Shown here one piece after another: positions 25,795 through 35,173 of a stretch of DNA of 64,000 bases. The stretch is from Alphaproteobacteria bacterium Ga0077535. GTDB lineage: Bacteria > Pseudomonadota > Alphaproteobacteria > Caulobacterales > Aquidulcibacteraceae. The position numbers were made by a program, and so were the translations under genes. The DNA lies in contig LNEK01000012.1 of the NCBI GenBank assembly GCA_001464425.1, positions 62,001 to 126,000 of the forward strand, given 5' to 3'. A model generated the notes under the pieces. The model did not search any database. It had not been told where the DNA came from and worked only from the letters and a program-made list of their open reading frames with translations. Each line of letters begins with the position of its first letter. The stretch's first letter is position 1.

Positions 25795-26244
25795 ATGCCG
25801 CGCAAGGGCATCACGGTCTATCTGACACGCGATCTCGAGGTCAAAATCGAGAAGATCGCCCGCGATCAGCACCGGTCGGAATCGTCAGTCATCGCCGAGG
25901 CGGTGCGTGCACGCTACGCTGGCCGAGATGGCGATCCGCTGCCGCCGGTCGGCGACCAGCGGCACGCAAGCCGTCTCGACGCGCGCCTCGACAAAGTGAT
26001 CGGCGAGGGCCTTATCGTCAAAGAAGTGTTGCTGCTCTTCATCCGCGTGTGGCTCGAACACAATCCTCCGATAGACGAAGCGCTGGAAGATAGCGCCGCC
26101 GCGAGTGCGGAGGCCCGGTTCGAGCGGTTCCTTCAAATGGTCGCCAATGCTTTGCGGGGCGGACGCTCGATCAGCGGCGGCAGTGTGCCGAATGGCGAGG
26201 ACGCGACCAGCGCCGGCGGAGACTTTGGAGCAACGGCGCCATGA
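25795..26244 (+). CDS. CopG-type ribbon-helix-helix protein
   Basis: A 149-residue DNA-binding protein. The head PRKGITVYLTRDLEVKIEKIA with SESSVIAEAVRARY is a ribbon-helix-helix domain. A second helical part with a hydrophobic patch (VKEVLLLFIRVWLEHNP) may mediate oligomers. In Trb clusters a CopG gene sits between traG and trbB, where it may control transfer or contact oriT. Its end overlaps the TrbB start (ATGA). Confidence 0.8.
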   Translation: MPRKGITVYLTRDLEVKIEKIARDQHRSESSVIAEAVRARYAGRDGDPLPPVGDQRHASRLDARLDKVIGEGLIVKEVLLLFIRVWLEHNPPIDEALEDSAAASAEARFERFLQMVANALRGGRSISGGSVPNGEDATSAGGDFGATAP

Positions 26245-27164
26245 GCGGCGATGGCTATGCGCTCGTTTCGGCCCGCCGCCGCTCAGCCTTGGTGCGCGCG
26301 CTGGGCCCGGCCGTCGCGCATGCCTTAGGCGAAGCTGACGTAGTCGAGGCGCTGGTGAACGCGGACGGTCGCTTGTGGCTCGATCGACTAGGAGGGGGCC
26401 TTGAACCGACTGCGCACACGCTTTCGATCGCGGAGCGCGAGACCGCCATTCGTTTGCTGGCGCACGAAGCGGGCGAAACGGTGGGCGCCGAACGCCCGGC
26501 GCTCTCGACTATTCTCCCGGATAGTGCGGCCCGGGTGCAGGCGCTGCTGCCGCCGCTGGTCGAGGCGCCGGTGATCGCTATCCGTAAACGACCGTCGCGT
26601 ATTTTTGAACTCGACGACTACGTGACAGCTGGTATCGCAACGAGGTCTCAAGCCGATGTCCTGCGCGCAGCGGTGGCGCACCGGCGAAATATTGTCGTCG
26701 CCGGCGGCACAGGCTCCGGAAAGACGACCCTGCTAAATGCCCTACTCGCCGAAACACCCTTCCTCACGGCCCGCGTCATCATTTTAGAAGACACCTGCGA
26801 ACTTCATTGCGCCAGTCCCAACAGCGTGCAGATGCTGACCAAGCGAACCGAGCCGCAAACGTCGATGCGCGACCTGGTGAAGATGACGCTTCGCTTGCGC
26901 CCCGATCGGATCGTGGTTGGAGAAGTTCGGGACGGCGCAGCACTTGAGGTTCTCAAGGCGTGGAACACCGGACACCCCGGCGGGCTGCTTACTCTGCACG
27001 CTAACTCAGCCGCGGATGCGCTGCCGCGGCTAGAGGATTTGGCGATGGAGGCAAGTGCTGCGCCGCCCACACGCCTCATCAACGCGGCCGTCGATATGGT
27101 TGTGTTCATCGCACGCACCGAGACCGGCCGCATCATCACCGAGATTGTGCAGCACCGGCTCTGA
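26241..27164 (+). CDS. trbB: Conjugal transfer ATPase TrbB (VirB11 family)
   Basis: A 307-residue hexameric secretion ATPase that powers pilus assembly and transfer. Walker A is GGTGSGKTT at 155-163. VIILEDTCELHC is the Asp box, and RLRPDRIVVGEVRDGAALE is the Walker B region with the arginine-rich helix, all in VirB11 order. The length is slightly short of the usual 320. It overlaps the CopG stop by 4 nt. A gap of 237 bp before trbC holds no convincing gene. Confidence 0.94.
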   Translation: MSGDGYALVSARRRSALVRALGPAVAHALGEADVVEALVNADGRLWLDRLGGGLEPTAHTLSIAERETAIRLLAHEAGETVGAERPALSTILPDSAARVQALLPPLVEAPVIAIRKRPSRIFELDDYVTAGIATRSQADVLRAAVAHRRNIVVAGGTGSGKTTLLNALLAETPFLTARVIILEDTCELHCASPNSVQMLTKRTEPQTSMRDLVKMTLRLRPDRIVVGEVRDGAALEVLKAWNTGHPGGLLTLHANSAADALPRLEDLAMEASAAPPTRLINAAVDMVVFIARTETGRIITEIVQHRL

Positions 27165-27401
27165 TCTCGGATCCCTCAGTCTAAGCACTACGACATTGTA
27201 GCAACACGCAGCGCCTTCATGCGCGCAGCGCGATGCTCAGGCCTTATTCTTGAAGCGCAACTCGGCGAGGTGCGACGAGGTGTTTGCGCGCGCTGTGAGA
27301 GCAGGCATTGGCGGCTGCGCGCAGGACTTGAAAGCCATTTCGTCGCGCGCGTCTTCGTGGAAACTATCCTCAACAGGCCTCTACGAGGCGGGGATGTCAC
27401 G

Positions 27402-27713
27402 ATGCGTAAGGTCAGCGCGCAAGCTGCAGCTCTCACTATCACTATTATTTTGATCGCGGGACCAGCTTACGCGTCCGGCTCGGGCATGCCGTGGGAAGGG
27501 CCGCTTGAACAGATTGTCGATTCGATCACAGGACCTGTGGCGCGCGCCGCCGCTGTCATCGCGATCGTCATTGCCGGCGTCACTATCATCTTTTCTGAAG
27601 GCGGTGGCGGCGTGCGCAAACTCGCCTTCGTGGGCCTCGGCATCGCCGTCATGTTTGCGGCGGTTTCGTTCTTCTTGGATTTCTTCGGTTTCGCCGGCGG
27701 GGCGCTGATCTGA
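27402..27713 (+). CDS. trbC: Conjugal pilin TrbC (VirB2 family)
   Basis: A 103-residue pilin precursor. The signal peptide (AALTITIILIAGPAYASG) is followed by two hydrophobic helices (AAAVIAIVIAGVTIIFSEGG, then FVGLGIAVMFAAVSFFLDFFG), as in VirB2/TrbC pilins, which form the transfer pilus. Start ATG 27402 was chosen because the longer frame upstream lacks pilin character. Confidence 0.9.
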   Translation: MRKVSAQAAALTITIILIAGPAYASGSGMPWEGPLEQIVDSITGPVARAAAVIAIVIAGVTIIFSEGGGGVRKLAFVGLGIAVMFAAVSFFLDFFGFAGGALI

Positions 27714-27764
27714 CAGCGCACGGCTGAAACCGCTTGGTGAGTGACAACGACAAAGGAGGTCTTC

Positions 27765-28031
27765 GTGAACGACGAAGAGCCAGACGGATACGCCATGCCT
27801 TTGCGCACCAGCTTGACACGCCCCATTCTGCTGGGCGGCGTGCCGCGCGCCTTCGCCATCCTCAACGCCACTATCGGCGCCGCGATCGGCTTTGGCCTGC
27901 AGCAGCCGTTCATCGGCTTTCCACTTTGGGCCGTGCTGCAAGGCGCCGCGGCGTGGGCCGCCGCGCGCGATCCCTGGTTTCTCGAAACTTGGCCACGGCA
28001 CTTGGCCAAGCCAACCTATTTGTCGGCGTGA
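27765..28031 (+). CDS. trbD: Conjugal transfer protein TrbD (VirB3 family)
   Basis: An 88-residue membrane protein. MPLRTSLTRPILLGGVPRAF is the typical VirB3/TrbD head, and two helices follow (AILNATIGAAIGFGL, then WAVLQGAAAWAA). GTG 27765 was preferred because AAAGGAGG lies just upstream. The product works with the TrbE ATPase, whose gene starts 10 bp later. Confidence 0.88.
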   Translation: MNDEEPDGYAMPLRTSLTRPILLGGVPRAFAILNATIGAAIGFGLQQPFIGFPLWAVLQGAAAWAAARDPWFLETWPRHLAKPTYLSA

Positions 28032-28041
28032 GGCGCGCGAG

Positions 28042-30471
28042 ATGTTTGATCTTCGCCCTTACGCTTCGACCGGCGCCAAGCTCGCCGACTTCCTGCCGTG
28101 GGCGGCGCTGATCGCCCCCGGCGTGGTCCTAAACAAGGATGGCGCCTTTCAGCGAACGCTCGCATTCCGCGGCCCTGATCTGGATTCCGCCGTCGCCGCC
28201 GAACTCATGGGCGCGAGCGGCCGATTGAACAACGCTTTTCGCCGCTTCGGCTCGGGCTGGTGCATTCACGTCGAAGCGCGCAGATCGCCGGCGCCAGGCT
28301 ATCCCGATAGCGAGTGGCCAGACGCCGTGTCGTGGCTCATCGACGAAGAACGTCGCGCTGTATTCGAGACGGCCGGCGCGCGCTTCGAGAGCCGCTATTT
28401 CCTCACGCTCGCGTGGCTAGCGCCCGCCGAACGGCAAGGAAAATTCGAAAGCCTCGTCTTTGAAGGCGGCGCGGAGACCGCCGCCGCAACGGACTATCGC
28501 CGCCACCTCGAACGCTTCTGCCAAGAAGCCGATCAGTTCATGGCGCTCCTCGAAACCGCAATGCCAGAAGCGCGCTGGCTCACCGACGAAGAGACGCTCA
28601 CCTATCTGCATGATTGTGTCTCCGACCGGCCCCACCGCGTCGCAGTGCCTGAGACGCCATTCCATCTCGACCAGTTGCTGACCGATGCCCCGCTCATCGG
28701 CGGGCTCGCGCCCACACTTGGCGCCAGGCATCTGAAAGTCATTTCGGTTCGAAGCTTCATCACCGAAACTGAGCCGGGGCTGCTCGACCAGCTCAACCGG
28801 CTGCCGATCTCGTATCGCTGGGTCACGCGTTTCCTGCCACTCGACCGCGAAGCGGCGCGGCGCGAGCTGGAGAAAATCCGCAAGCGTTGGTTCTCCAAGC
28901 GCAAGGGTTTACTCACGCTATTGCGCGAAGCGCTCTTCCGCGAAGAGGCGGCGCTCCTCGACAATGACGCGGCGAACCAAACGGAAGACGCCGATGTCGC
29001 CCTGCAAGAACTCGGCGCAGATGCCGTCTCAGCAGGATATGCGACACTGACGATCACGGTCGCTGAGGCCGACGAAGATCAGGCAGCCGAAGCTGTCCGG
29101 CAGGTCCAGCAGGTCGCGGACGCATTGGGCTTCGTTACGCAAGTCGAAAGCGTCAACGCCGTCGAGGCCTGGCTCGGCAGCTTGCCAGGCCAAGCTTATG
29201 CCGACGTACGCCGGCCGACCAGCGCGGTGTGGGCGGGACCGGAGCGCAACGCGCATCTCGATGCGCCGCCGCTTATGCTCACGGCGACCGATGGCGCTAC
29301 GCCGTTCCGGCTCGACCTTCATGTCGGTGATGTCGGCCATACGATGATCGTTGGCCCCACCGGCGCCGGAAAATCGGTGCTGCTCGCGACACTCGCGGCG
29401 CAATGGCTCCGTTATGCTGATGCGCAGGTATTTCTCTTCGACAAGGACCGGTCCTCGCGCGCGACCATCCTCGGTCTGGGCGGCGATTTCTTCGATCTTG
29501 GCGAGGAGGACGCGCTAGGCCTCCAGCCGCTCGCGACGATCGATGATTCCGCCGAACGCAGCTGGGCGCTGGACTGGATTACGAGCCTCATCGCCAGCGC
29601 CAATGTCATGGTGACGCCCGAACTGCGCGCCGAGCTCTGGCGCGTGCTGGAGGTGCTGGCCCAGCGTCCACTTGAAGACCGGACGTTGACGCTCTTTGCG
29701 GCACTGGCCCAAGACGCGAGCGTTCGCGCTGCGCTGGCGCCGTTCACACGCGCTGGACCATACGGGCGCTTGATCGACCACGATCAATCGACTTTGGGCT
29801 ATGGCCGCGTCCAGGCTTTCGAGATGGGCGATCTCATGCGCCGTCCGCATGCGGCGAGCGCGGTTCTCTCCGTGCTCTTTCACGCGCTGGAGCGTAGGTT
29901 CGATGGCAAGCCCACTTTGCTCGTTCTGGACGAAGCGTGGCTCTTCCTTAAGGACGCGGCATTCGCTTCCCAAATTCAGGATTGGCTGAAGACGCTCCGC
30001 AAAAAGAACGTCGCCGTTATCTTCGCCAGCCAGGAACTCGCCGACGTTGAAGCGAGCCCGATCGCCTCGACCATTATTGAAGCCTGCCCTACGCGCATCT
30101 TCCTGCCTAACGACCGCGCCCGCGAGCCACGTTCGGCCGCGTTCTACGAATCACTGGGGCTCAACGCTCGCCAGATCGCGCTCGTCGCCACGGCGACGCC
30201 GAAGCGCGACTATTATCTAGCCTCACGCGCAGGCTGCCGCGTGTTCGAGTTGGGACTCGGCCCCGCCGCGCTCGCCTTCGTGGCTGCCTCGCGCCCCGAA
30301 GACCACGCGTGGATGGATCGCGTCATCGCAGAAGGCGGCGCCCAAAACTTCGCGCTCGCCTGGCTTGAAGCACGTGGCCTACGCGACGCCGCCGATGCGG
30401 TGCGCCGCTTCAAGCAAAAGGCCGGATCGCCAGCAGTGCCGGCCGAACAATCCTTGATCGCCGCGGAATAG
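28042..30471 (+). CDS. trbE: Conjugal transfer ATPase TrbE (VirB4 family)
   Basis: An 809-residue ATPase of the transfer channel. The N-terminal CagE/TrbE/VirB domain (residues about 1-400, MFDLRPYASTGAKLADFLPW) is followed by Walker A VGPTGAGKSVLL near residue 436 and Walker B LLVLDEAWLFLKD. The final part carries FASQELADVEASPIASTIIE, usual for VirB4. ATG 28042 is 10 bp after trbD. Length is normal for the family. Confidence 0.95.
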   Translation: MFDLRPYASTGAKLADFLPWAALIAPGVVLNKDGAFQRTLAFRGPDLDSAVAAELMGASGRLNNAFRRFGSGWCIHVEARRSPAPGYPDSEWPDAVSWLIDEERRAVFETAGARFESRYFLTLAWLAPAERQGKFESLVFEGGAETAAATDYRRHLERFCQEADQFMALLETAMPEARWLTDEETLTYLHDCVSDRPHRVAVPETPFHLDQLLTDAPLIGGLAPTLGARHLKVISVRSFITETEPGLLDQLNRLPISYRWVTRFLPLDREAARRELEKIRKRWFSKRKGLLTLLREALFREEAALLDNDAANQTEDADVALQELGADAVSAGYATLTITVAEADEDQAAEAVRQVQQVADALGFVTQVESVNAVEAWLGSLPGQAYADVRRPTSAVWAGPERNAHLDAPPLMLTATDGATPFRLDLHVGDVGHTMIVGPTGAGKSVLLATLAAQWLRYADAQVFLFDKDRSSRATILGLGGDFFDLGEEDALGLQPLATIDDSAERSWALDWITSLIASANVMVTPELRAELWRVLEVLAQRPLEDRTLTLFAALAQDASVRAALAPFTRAGPYGRLIDHDQSTLGYGRVQAFEMGDLMRRPHAASAVLSVLFHALERRFDGKPTLLVLDEAWLFLKDAAFASQIQDWLKTLRKKNVAVIFASQELADVEASPIASTIIEACPTRIFLPNDRAREPRSAAFYESLGLNARQIALVATATPKRDYYLASRAGCRVFELGLGPAALAFVAASRPEDHAWMDRVIAEGGAQNFALAWLEARGLRDAADAVRRFKQKAGSPAVPAEQSLIAAE

Positions 30472-30481
30472 GAGAGGGACC

Positions 30482-31198
30482 ATGCAGAAGGCACTCAGAT
30501 CTCTCGTGATGCTCGGCTTCGCCGCGATCGTCGCGGTGACGCCAATGGCGCCGGCGCGCGCGCAGATGACCGTCATTGATCCGGCCAACCTGGCGCAGAA
30601 TCTGCTGCAAGCCGCACGCGCGCTCCAGCAGATCAACAACCAGATCCGCCAAATCGAGCAGGCGACGCAAATGCTGCGGCAAAACCCGCTGCAGCTCTCA
30701 CCCGAGCTTACCCAATCCATCTCTGAAGCGCGCGAACTCTTCAACACCGCCCAAGGCATCGCCTTCGAGGTCAATCAGGTCGGCGAAAACCTGCGCACGC
30801 TCTATCCCGAAACCTGGGAGGACTTCGATCTTGCAGGCGTGCTGCAGCAATCCGAGCGCTGGGAGCAAGAGAGCCGCGAGAGCCTACAGCGTGCCATGGA
30901 AGCGGAAGCGCGCGCCGCGCGCTCGATTGAGGGCTCGCGGAACCGCATCGACCGCGCCTTGCAATCGTCATCAAGCGCCGAAGGACAGACCGGCGCCATC
31001 CAGGCCAGCAACCAATTGCTCGGAGTCACGGCAAGCCAGCTCGCTGAAATCCACGCGCTCTTGATCGCGCAAGGGCGTGCGCTTGAAACCGAGCGCATGG
31101 AACGTCTCGCGCGCGAAGAACGCGCCCGTGAAATCCAGCGCCGCGCCTTCCCGACCGAAACCACGCGGTCAACCGAACCGGCGCGCACGGCGTTCTGA
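30482..31198 (+). CDS. trbJ: Conjugal transfer protein TrbJ (VirB5 family)
   Basis: A 238-residue secreted protein: signal peptide LVMLGFAAIVAVTPMAPARAQ, then a long amphipathic coiled coil with NQIRQIEQATQMLRQNPLQL, typical of TrbJ/VirB5 minor pilus proteins. A Glu/Arg-rich tail (RMERLAREERAREIQRR) follows. It starts 10 bp after the trbE stop; trbL begins one base after its stop. Confidence 0.9.
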   Translation: MQKALRSLVMLGFAAIVAVTPMAPARAQMTVIDPANLAQNLLQAARALQQINNQIRQIEQATQMLRQNPLQLSPELTQSISEARELFNTAQGIAFEVNQVGENLRTLYPETWEDFDLAGVLQQSERWEQESRESLQRAMEAEARAARSIEGSRNRIDRALQSSSSAEGQTGAIQASNQLLGVTASQLAEIHALLIAQGRALETERMERLAREERAREIQRRAFPTETTRSTEPARTAF

Positions 31199-31199
31199 C

Positions 31200-32234
31200 A
31201 TGGATCCGGCTTCCCTCAATTCGTTTCTCGACCAGTTTCTGGCGCTGGCGGATTCAGGCTTCGGCCTCATCCAGGGCGACGTCACATACGTCCTGAATGC
31301 GTTGATCGTCATCTCGATCACGCTCGCTGGCGCGCAATGGGCGCTAGCCGGTGAAGCGCCGATGGCGCCGTTCTTCCGTAAAGTTCTGTTCGTTGGCCTC
31401 TTCGCCTTCCTCGTGAACAATTGGGCGAGCCTTTCCACCATCATCGTCCGCTCCGGCGCGCAGCTTGGCCTCAATGCTGGCGGCAACGGCATGAGCATGG
31501 CGGATTTGCACAACCCAGGGCGCGTCGGCCAGATTGGCGTCGAGCTTTTCGGCCGCACTGCGGCGATGGCCGAAGGCATGAACATTTTCACCGACGCCTT
31601 CGCCATGGCGACGGTCTGGGTCTCGGCCGTGCTGGTGATGCTCGGCTTCTTCGTGTTGGCGATGCAACTCTTCGTGTCGCTGATCGCTTTCAAACTTGGC
31701 AGCCTCGCCGCGTTCGTCGCGCTTCCGTGGGGCGTGTTCAACGGCACATCCTGGGTGGCTGAGCGGCCGCTCGGCTGGGTCGCGGGGTGCGCGATCAGAC
31801 TCTTCGTTCTCGCCTTCATCGCCTCGATCGCCATCACCTTCGTCAACACGCTGCCAGCAACGTTTACGCTCAACGCCGGTGGCGTGCTCAACATCTTCCT
31901 GTTTGGCCTCACCGTGCTAGCGCTCGCGTGGTTCGCCCCGATGCTGGCGAGCGAAGTGGTGCAAGGCCAGCCGCATCTGTCCGGCTCTGACGCTATCCGC
32001 ACTGGTGTAGGCGCGACCTTCGCCACTGCTGGCGGCGTCTACATGGCGCACGCCGTCTACAAGGCCGCGACGCAGAACATGATCAAGGCGCAACGCGCCG
32101 TTGGCGGCGCCGCGCAAAGCGCGCGTAACCGTCTCGGCGGAGGCCGCGGCGGCGGGAAAGGCGGCGGAGCGCAAAAAGCGGCCATCAACTACAGCGCCAT
32201 GCAGCCCAAACCGAAATCAGGAAGCAGCACATGA
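31200..32234 (+). CDS. trbL: Conjugal transfer protein TrbL (VirB6 family)
   Basis: A 344-residue polytopic inner-membrane protein with about six helices (ALIVISITLAGAQWAL, VLFVGLFAFLVNNW, ALVMLGFFVLAMQLFVSLIAFK, and others). The Gly/Ser-rich tail GGGRGGGKGGGAQK is typical of TrbL. It forms part of the membrane pore. ATG 31200 lies one base after the trbJ stop; its end overlaps trbF (ATGA). Confidence 0.92.
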   Translation: MDPASLNSFLDQFLALADSGFGLIQGDVTYVLNALIVISITLAGAQWALAGEAPMAPFFRKVLFVGLFAFLVNNWASLSTIIVRSGAQLGLNAGGNGMSMADLHNPGRVGQIGVELFGRTAAMAEGMNIFTDAFAMATVWVSAVLVMLGFFVLAMQLFVSLIAFKLGSLAAFVALPWGVFNGTSWVAERPLGWVAGCAIRLFVLAFIASIAITFVNTLPATFTLNAGGVLNIFLFGLTVLALAWFAPMLASEVVQGQPHLSGSDAIRTGVGATFATAGGVYMAHAVYKAATQNMIKAQRAVGGAAQSARNRLGGGRGGGKGGGAQKAAINYSAMQPKPKSGSST

Positions 32235-32914
32235 ACTTCGCGTTTCGCTCACCGATGCGCTCTTATGCGCCAGCACCCGCCGACACGCCGTATAAACGCG
32301 CGCAGCAGGAATGGGATGCGCGCATGGGCTCCGCCGTGCTGTCGGCCCGCGCCTGGCGCGCCATCGCTTTTGGCGCGCTCGGTCTTCTCGGCGTCAGCGT
32401 CGTTTCACTCGTTATAGTGGCGCTCCAACAACGGACCTTCGTCCACGTCGTTGAAGTCAGCCCCGAAGGACAGGTGATGAACGTGCGCGCCGCCGACGGC
32501 CGCTGGTCGCCGACGGAAGCGCAGACGGCCTATCACCTCGGTCAGTTCATCCGCCTCGTGCGTTCGTTGCCGACTGATGGCGTCGTGCTCCGCGAGAACT
32601 GGCTGCAAGCCTATCGTTTCCTCACGCCGCAAGCCGCCGCGCAGCTCACCGAGATCGCACGCCAAGACGACCCCTTTCTCTCGCTCGGCCGTGTCGGCCG
32701 CACAGTCCACATCCGTTCAATGATCGCCCGCTCGAACAATGCCTGGGAAGTCACCTGGGTTGAGCGCGCCACCAACGCGACCGGGACGACCGATCCAGAA
32801 GTTTATTCCGGCGTCTTCACCGTCACCACGCGTGCCCCGCGCAACGCCGACGAAATCGCCAACAACCCACTTGGCCTCTTGATTTCGGACTTTTCCTGGA
32901 GCCGTGAACGATGA
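32231..32914 (+). CDS. trbF: Conjugal transfer protein TrbF (VirB8 family)
   Basis: A 227-residue bitopic protein: a cytoplasmic head (PYKRAQQEWDARMGSAV), one helix (AFGALGLLGVSVVSLVIVAL) and a periplasmic VirB8 fold with VEVSPEGQVMNVRAADGRW, SLPTDGVVLRENW and WEVTWVERAT. It contacts TrbI and TrbG in the channel. Start and end overlap the neighbouring genes by 4 nt. Confidence 0.92.
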   Translation: MNFAFRSPMRSYAPAPADTPYKRAQQEWDARMGSAVLSARAWRAIAFGALGLLGVSVVSLVIVALQQRTFVHVVEVSPEGQVMNVRAADGRWSPTEAQTAYHLGQFIRLVRSLPTDGVVLRENWLQAYRFLTPQAAAQLTEIARQDDPFLSLGRVGRTVHIRSMIARSNNAWEVTWVERATNATGTTDPEVYSGVFTVTTRAPRNADEIANNPLGLLISDFSWSRER

Positions 32915-33768
32915 GCGCGCGCATCTCTGCCATCTTGCCGATGATGCTCATCGCGGCGTCGCTTGCGGCCACATCAGCCGATGCGCAAACGCGCCGCGCC
33001 CGGACGCCAACGCCCGTCGAGACACTTGCCGCCGCAAACACCGCCGCGCGGCAAAGCCCAACGCGAGACGGCTTCGTTCAGGCGCGTCACGTCTATGCCT
33101 ACGAGCCCGGCGCCATCTACGAAGTGTACGCGCATCCAAGCTATGTCTCGACCATCCTGCTCGAGCCGGGCGAAACGCTCACCGACATCGCCGCCGGCGA
33201 CACCTCGCGCTGGATGGTGACGCAAGCTGACAGCGAAACTGCGGAAGATCCACGCACCGTCGTGTTGGTCAAACCGAATGCATCAGGCCTTCGAACCAAC
33301 ATTGTCCTGATCACCGATCGCCGCACGTACTTGATCGAAGCGGTGGCACAGACGGGCGCGGCATACGCAGCACAAGTTGCGTGGTCCTACCCGCAAGCCG
33401 AGGGCGCCGCACAGGCCGCACCGATCGACACCATCAACCTCAACTATCGTATCCGCACCATACGAGGCAGCCGTCCTGCTTGGCTGCCCACACGTGTGTT
33501 CGACGATGGACGCCGCACCTGGGTGGAATTTTCGCCGGATGTGGACGCGAGCGATCTGCCGCCGCTCTTCGCCGTCACGGGCGAGGGCGCCGAACTGGTG
33601 AACTACCGCACGCAGCAGGGCCCATCCGGCCAACGCTACATGATCGATCGCATCTTCGACGTCGCCGAACTGCGGCTCGGCGTGCGCTCGCCGGTGATCG
33701 TGCGCATCGAGCGCAATCCAACAGATCCGCAACGCCGCGCGCGCAACCGTGTAGGCGGGCGCCCATGA
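32911..33768 (+). CDS. trbG: Conjugal transfer protein TrbG (VirB9 family)
   Basis: A 285-residue secreted outer-channel protein. Signal peptide (ILPMMLIAASLAATSADAQ) is followed by the VirB9 segments YEPGAIYEVYAHPSYVSTIL, EPGETLTDIAAGDTSRW and the C-terminal beta domain DDGRRTWVEFSPDVDASDLP. It forms the outer-membrane core with TrbI. It overlaps both neighbours by 4 nt. Confidence 0.93.
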   Translation: MSARISAILPMMLIAASLAATSADAQTRRARTPTPVETLAAANTAARQSPTRDGFVQARHVYAYEPGAIYEVYAHPSYVSTILLEPGETLTDIAAGDTSRWMVTQADSETAEDPRTVVLVKPNASGLRTNIVLITDRRTYLIEAVAQTGAAYAAQVAWSYPQAEGAAQAAPIDTINLNYRIRTIRGSRPAWLPTRVFDDGRRTWVEFSPDVDASDLPPLFAVTGEGAELVNYRTQQGPSGQRYMIDRIFDVAELRLGVRSPVIVRIERNPTDPQRRARNRVGGRP

Positions 33769-34865
33769 GTGTCGCTACGCAAACACCGACGCCGCAGCCA
33801 GCGCCGCCGCCCAACGTCGCGATCCGCGCCAAGCCGCCGTCGCCACGCCGCCTCTCGCGCAAGGTGCTGGTCGCCGCGACTCTAGCGGCAGGCGCTGTCG
33901 TTGCATTTGCCCTGGTCAACGGCTTGTCGGAGCGTCCCGATCGCCGCGCTGCGCAACAGCAAGAAGTCGCTGCCGCGGGTGGTCCACCTGAATCCATCCG
34001 CGGCGCCAGCGATCAGTATGGCGCTCATGATCTTGCCGGCGAAGAGCTGCAGCTCGGCGATGCCGATTTGGTCGCGGTTGAAGGTGACGGCGCCGATCTC
34101 CAGCCGCCGCGCGATCCGATGTGGGCCAACAGCACGAATGGAGGCGCTGGTGGTCCGGCCGCGCCGCCCGCGCCCGATCCGCAAGCCGTGGCGCGCACCT
34201 CTGCGATTCTATTCACGCGCGACGCCGAGAACGCGCAGTCGCCGCTGGATACCGACGCGCGCCTCAATGCGCGCCTTACGCCGCCTGGCTCGCGCTACGA
34301 GATCAAGGCCGGCGACGTCATTCCAGCGGCCCTCGTTACCGCTCTCAATAGCGATCTGCCAGGCCGGATCATCGCGCAGGTGACGGCGCCCGTGTACGAC
34401 ACAATCACCGGCGACCATCTCCTGATTCCGCAAGGCGCGCGTCTCATCGGCACATATGAAAGCGGCGTGCGCTACGGCGACAACCGCATCTTGTTGGTCT
34501 GGAACAGGCTCATCTTGCCAAACGGGTGGAGCATCAATCTCCAGGAAATGAACGCAACAGATGCATCGGGCGCGTCTGGCGTGCGTGACAGCGTCGACAA
34601 CCATCTTGGCCGCCTCGGAGTCGCCATCGGCCTCTCGGCGATCATCTCCGTCGTGGCGAATGAGGCCGAAGACGATGGCGAAGACAACACGTCATTGACC
34701 CAGAGCGTCGGCGACGCTGCAGCCACTCAAGCTGCACAAACTGGGAGCCGCATTGTCGACCGCGAACTGCAGGTGCATCCAACGCTGCGCGTCCGCGCCG
34801 GCGCGCCGGTGCGCGTGCTGGTGACACGCGACATCCAGCTCCGGCCCTACGTCCCACGCCATTGA
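33765..34865 (+). CDS. trbI: Conjugal transfer protein TrbI (VirB10 family)
   Basis: A 366-residue inner-to-outer membrane scaffold protein. A cytoplasmic head rich in Pro is followed by one helix (VLVAATLAAGAVVAFALVNG), a Pro/Gly-rich periplasmic linker, and the VirB10 core with YEIKAGDVIPAALVTALNSD, IPQGARLIGTYESGV and the RVRAGAPVRVLVTRDI end. ATG 33765 overlaps the trbG stop. It is the last structural trb gene; a small HTH protein follows by 4-nt overlap. Confidence 0.93.
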   Translation: MSVATQTPTPQPAPPPNVAIRAKPPSPRRLSRKVLVAATLAAGAVVAFALVNGLSERPDRRAAQQQEVAAAGGPPESIRGASDQYGAHDLAGEELQLGDADLVAVEGDGADLQPPRDPMWANSTNGGAGGPAAPPAPDPQAVARTSAILFTRDAENAQSPLDTDARLNARLTPPGSRYEIKAGDVIPAALVTALNSDLPGRIIAQVTAPVYDTITGDHLLIPQGARLIGTYESGVRYGDNRILLVWNRLILPNGWSINLQEMNATDASGASGVRDSVDNHLGRLGVAIGLSAIISVVANEAEDDGEDNTSLTQSVGDAAATQAAQTGSRIVDRELQVHPTLRVRAGAPVRVLVTRDIQLRPYVPRH

Positions 34866-35173
34866 GGCGCAAAGACCTCCTTCCGCTGAAAGCGGTGGCG
34901 GATGAACTTTGCGTCTCCATCACCACGCTTTGGCGCGCGCGGAACAGCAGGCTCGCGAACTTTCCCGAACCGGTCATCGTGCACGGCGCTGTCTTTTGGA
35001 AGAAGGCGGATCTCGAACAGCTCGAAGAAGCGATCCTAACGTTCAAAGGCCGCGGGGTGTTCGAACGCAACCGGGAGGAAGAGCGTAAGCTTAAACGCCT
35101 GCAAAAAACCAGGAAGGCTTCGGCAGGCACCGCCAAACCGCCAGCGCCGCCGCAACGCGATCTCTTCGATTGA
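34862..35173 (+). CDS. Small HTH regulator after trbI
   Basis: A 103-residue DNA-binding protein. LKAVADELCVSITTLWRAR is a MerR/AlpA-like helix-turn-helix, and FPEPVIVHGAVFWKKADLEQLE is the usual second part of such small regulators. The Lys/Arg-rich tail ends in PPQRDLFD. The start is TTG overlapping the trbI stop. It may regulate the trb operon or assist excision. Confidence 0.72.
   Translation: MRRKDLLPLKAVADELCVSITTLWRARNSRLANFPEPVIVHGAVFWKKADLEQLEEAILTFKGRGVFERNREEERKLKRLQKTRKASAGTAKPPAPPQRDLFD

Noticed and set aside
27219-27401. N-terminal extension of the trbC frame
   Set aside because: It lacks pilin or signal character; ATG 27402 gives a normal TrbC.
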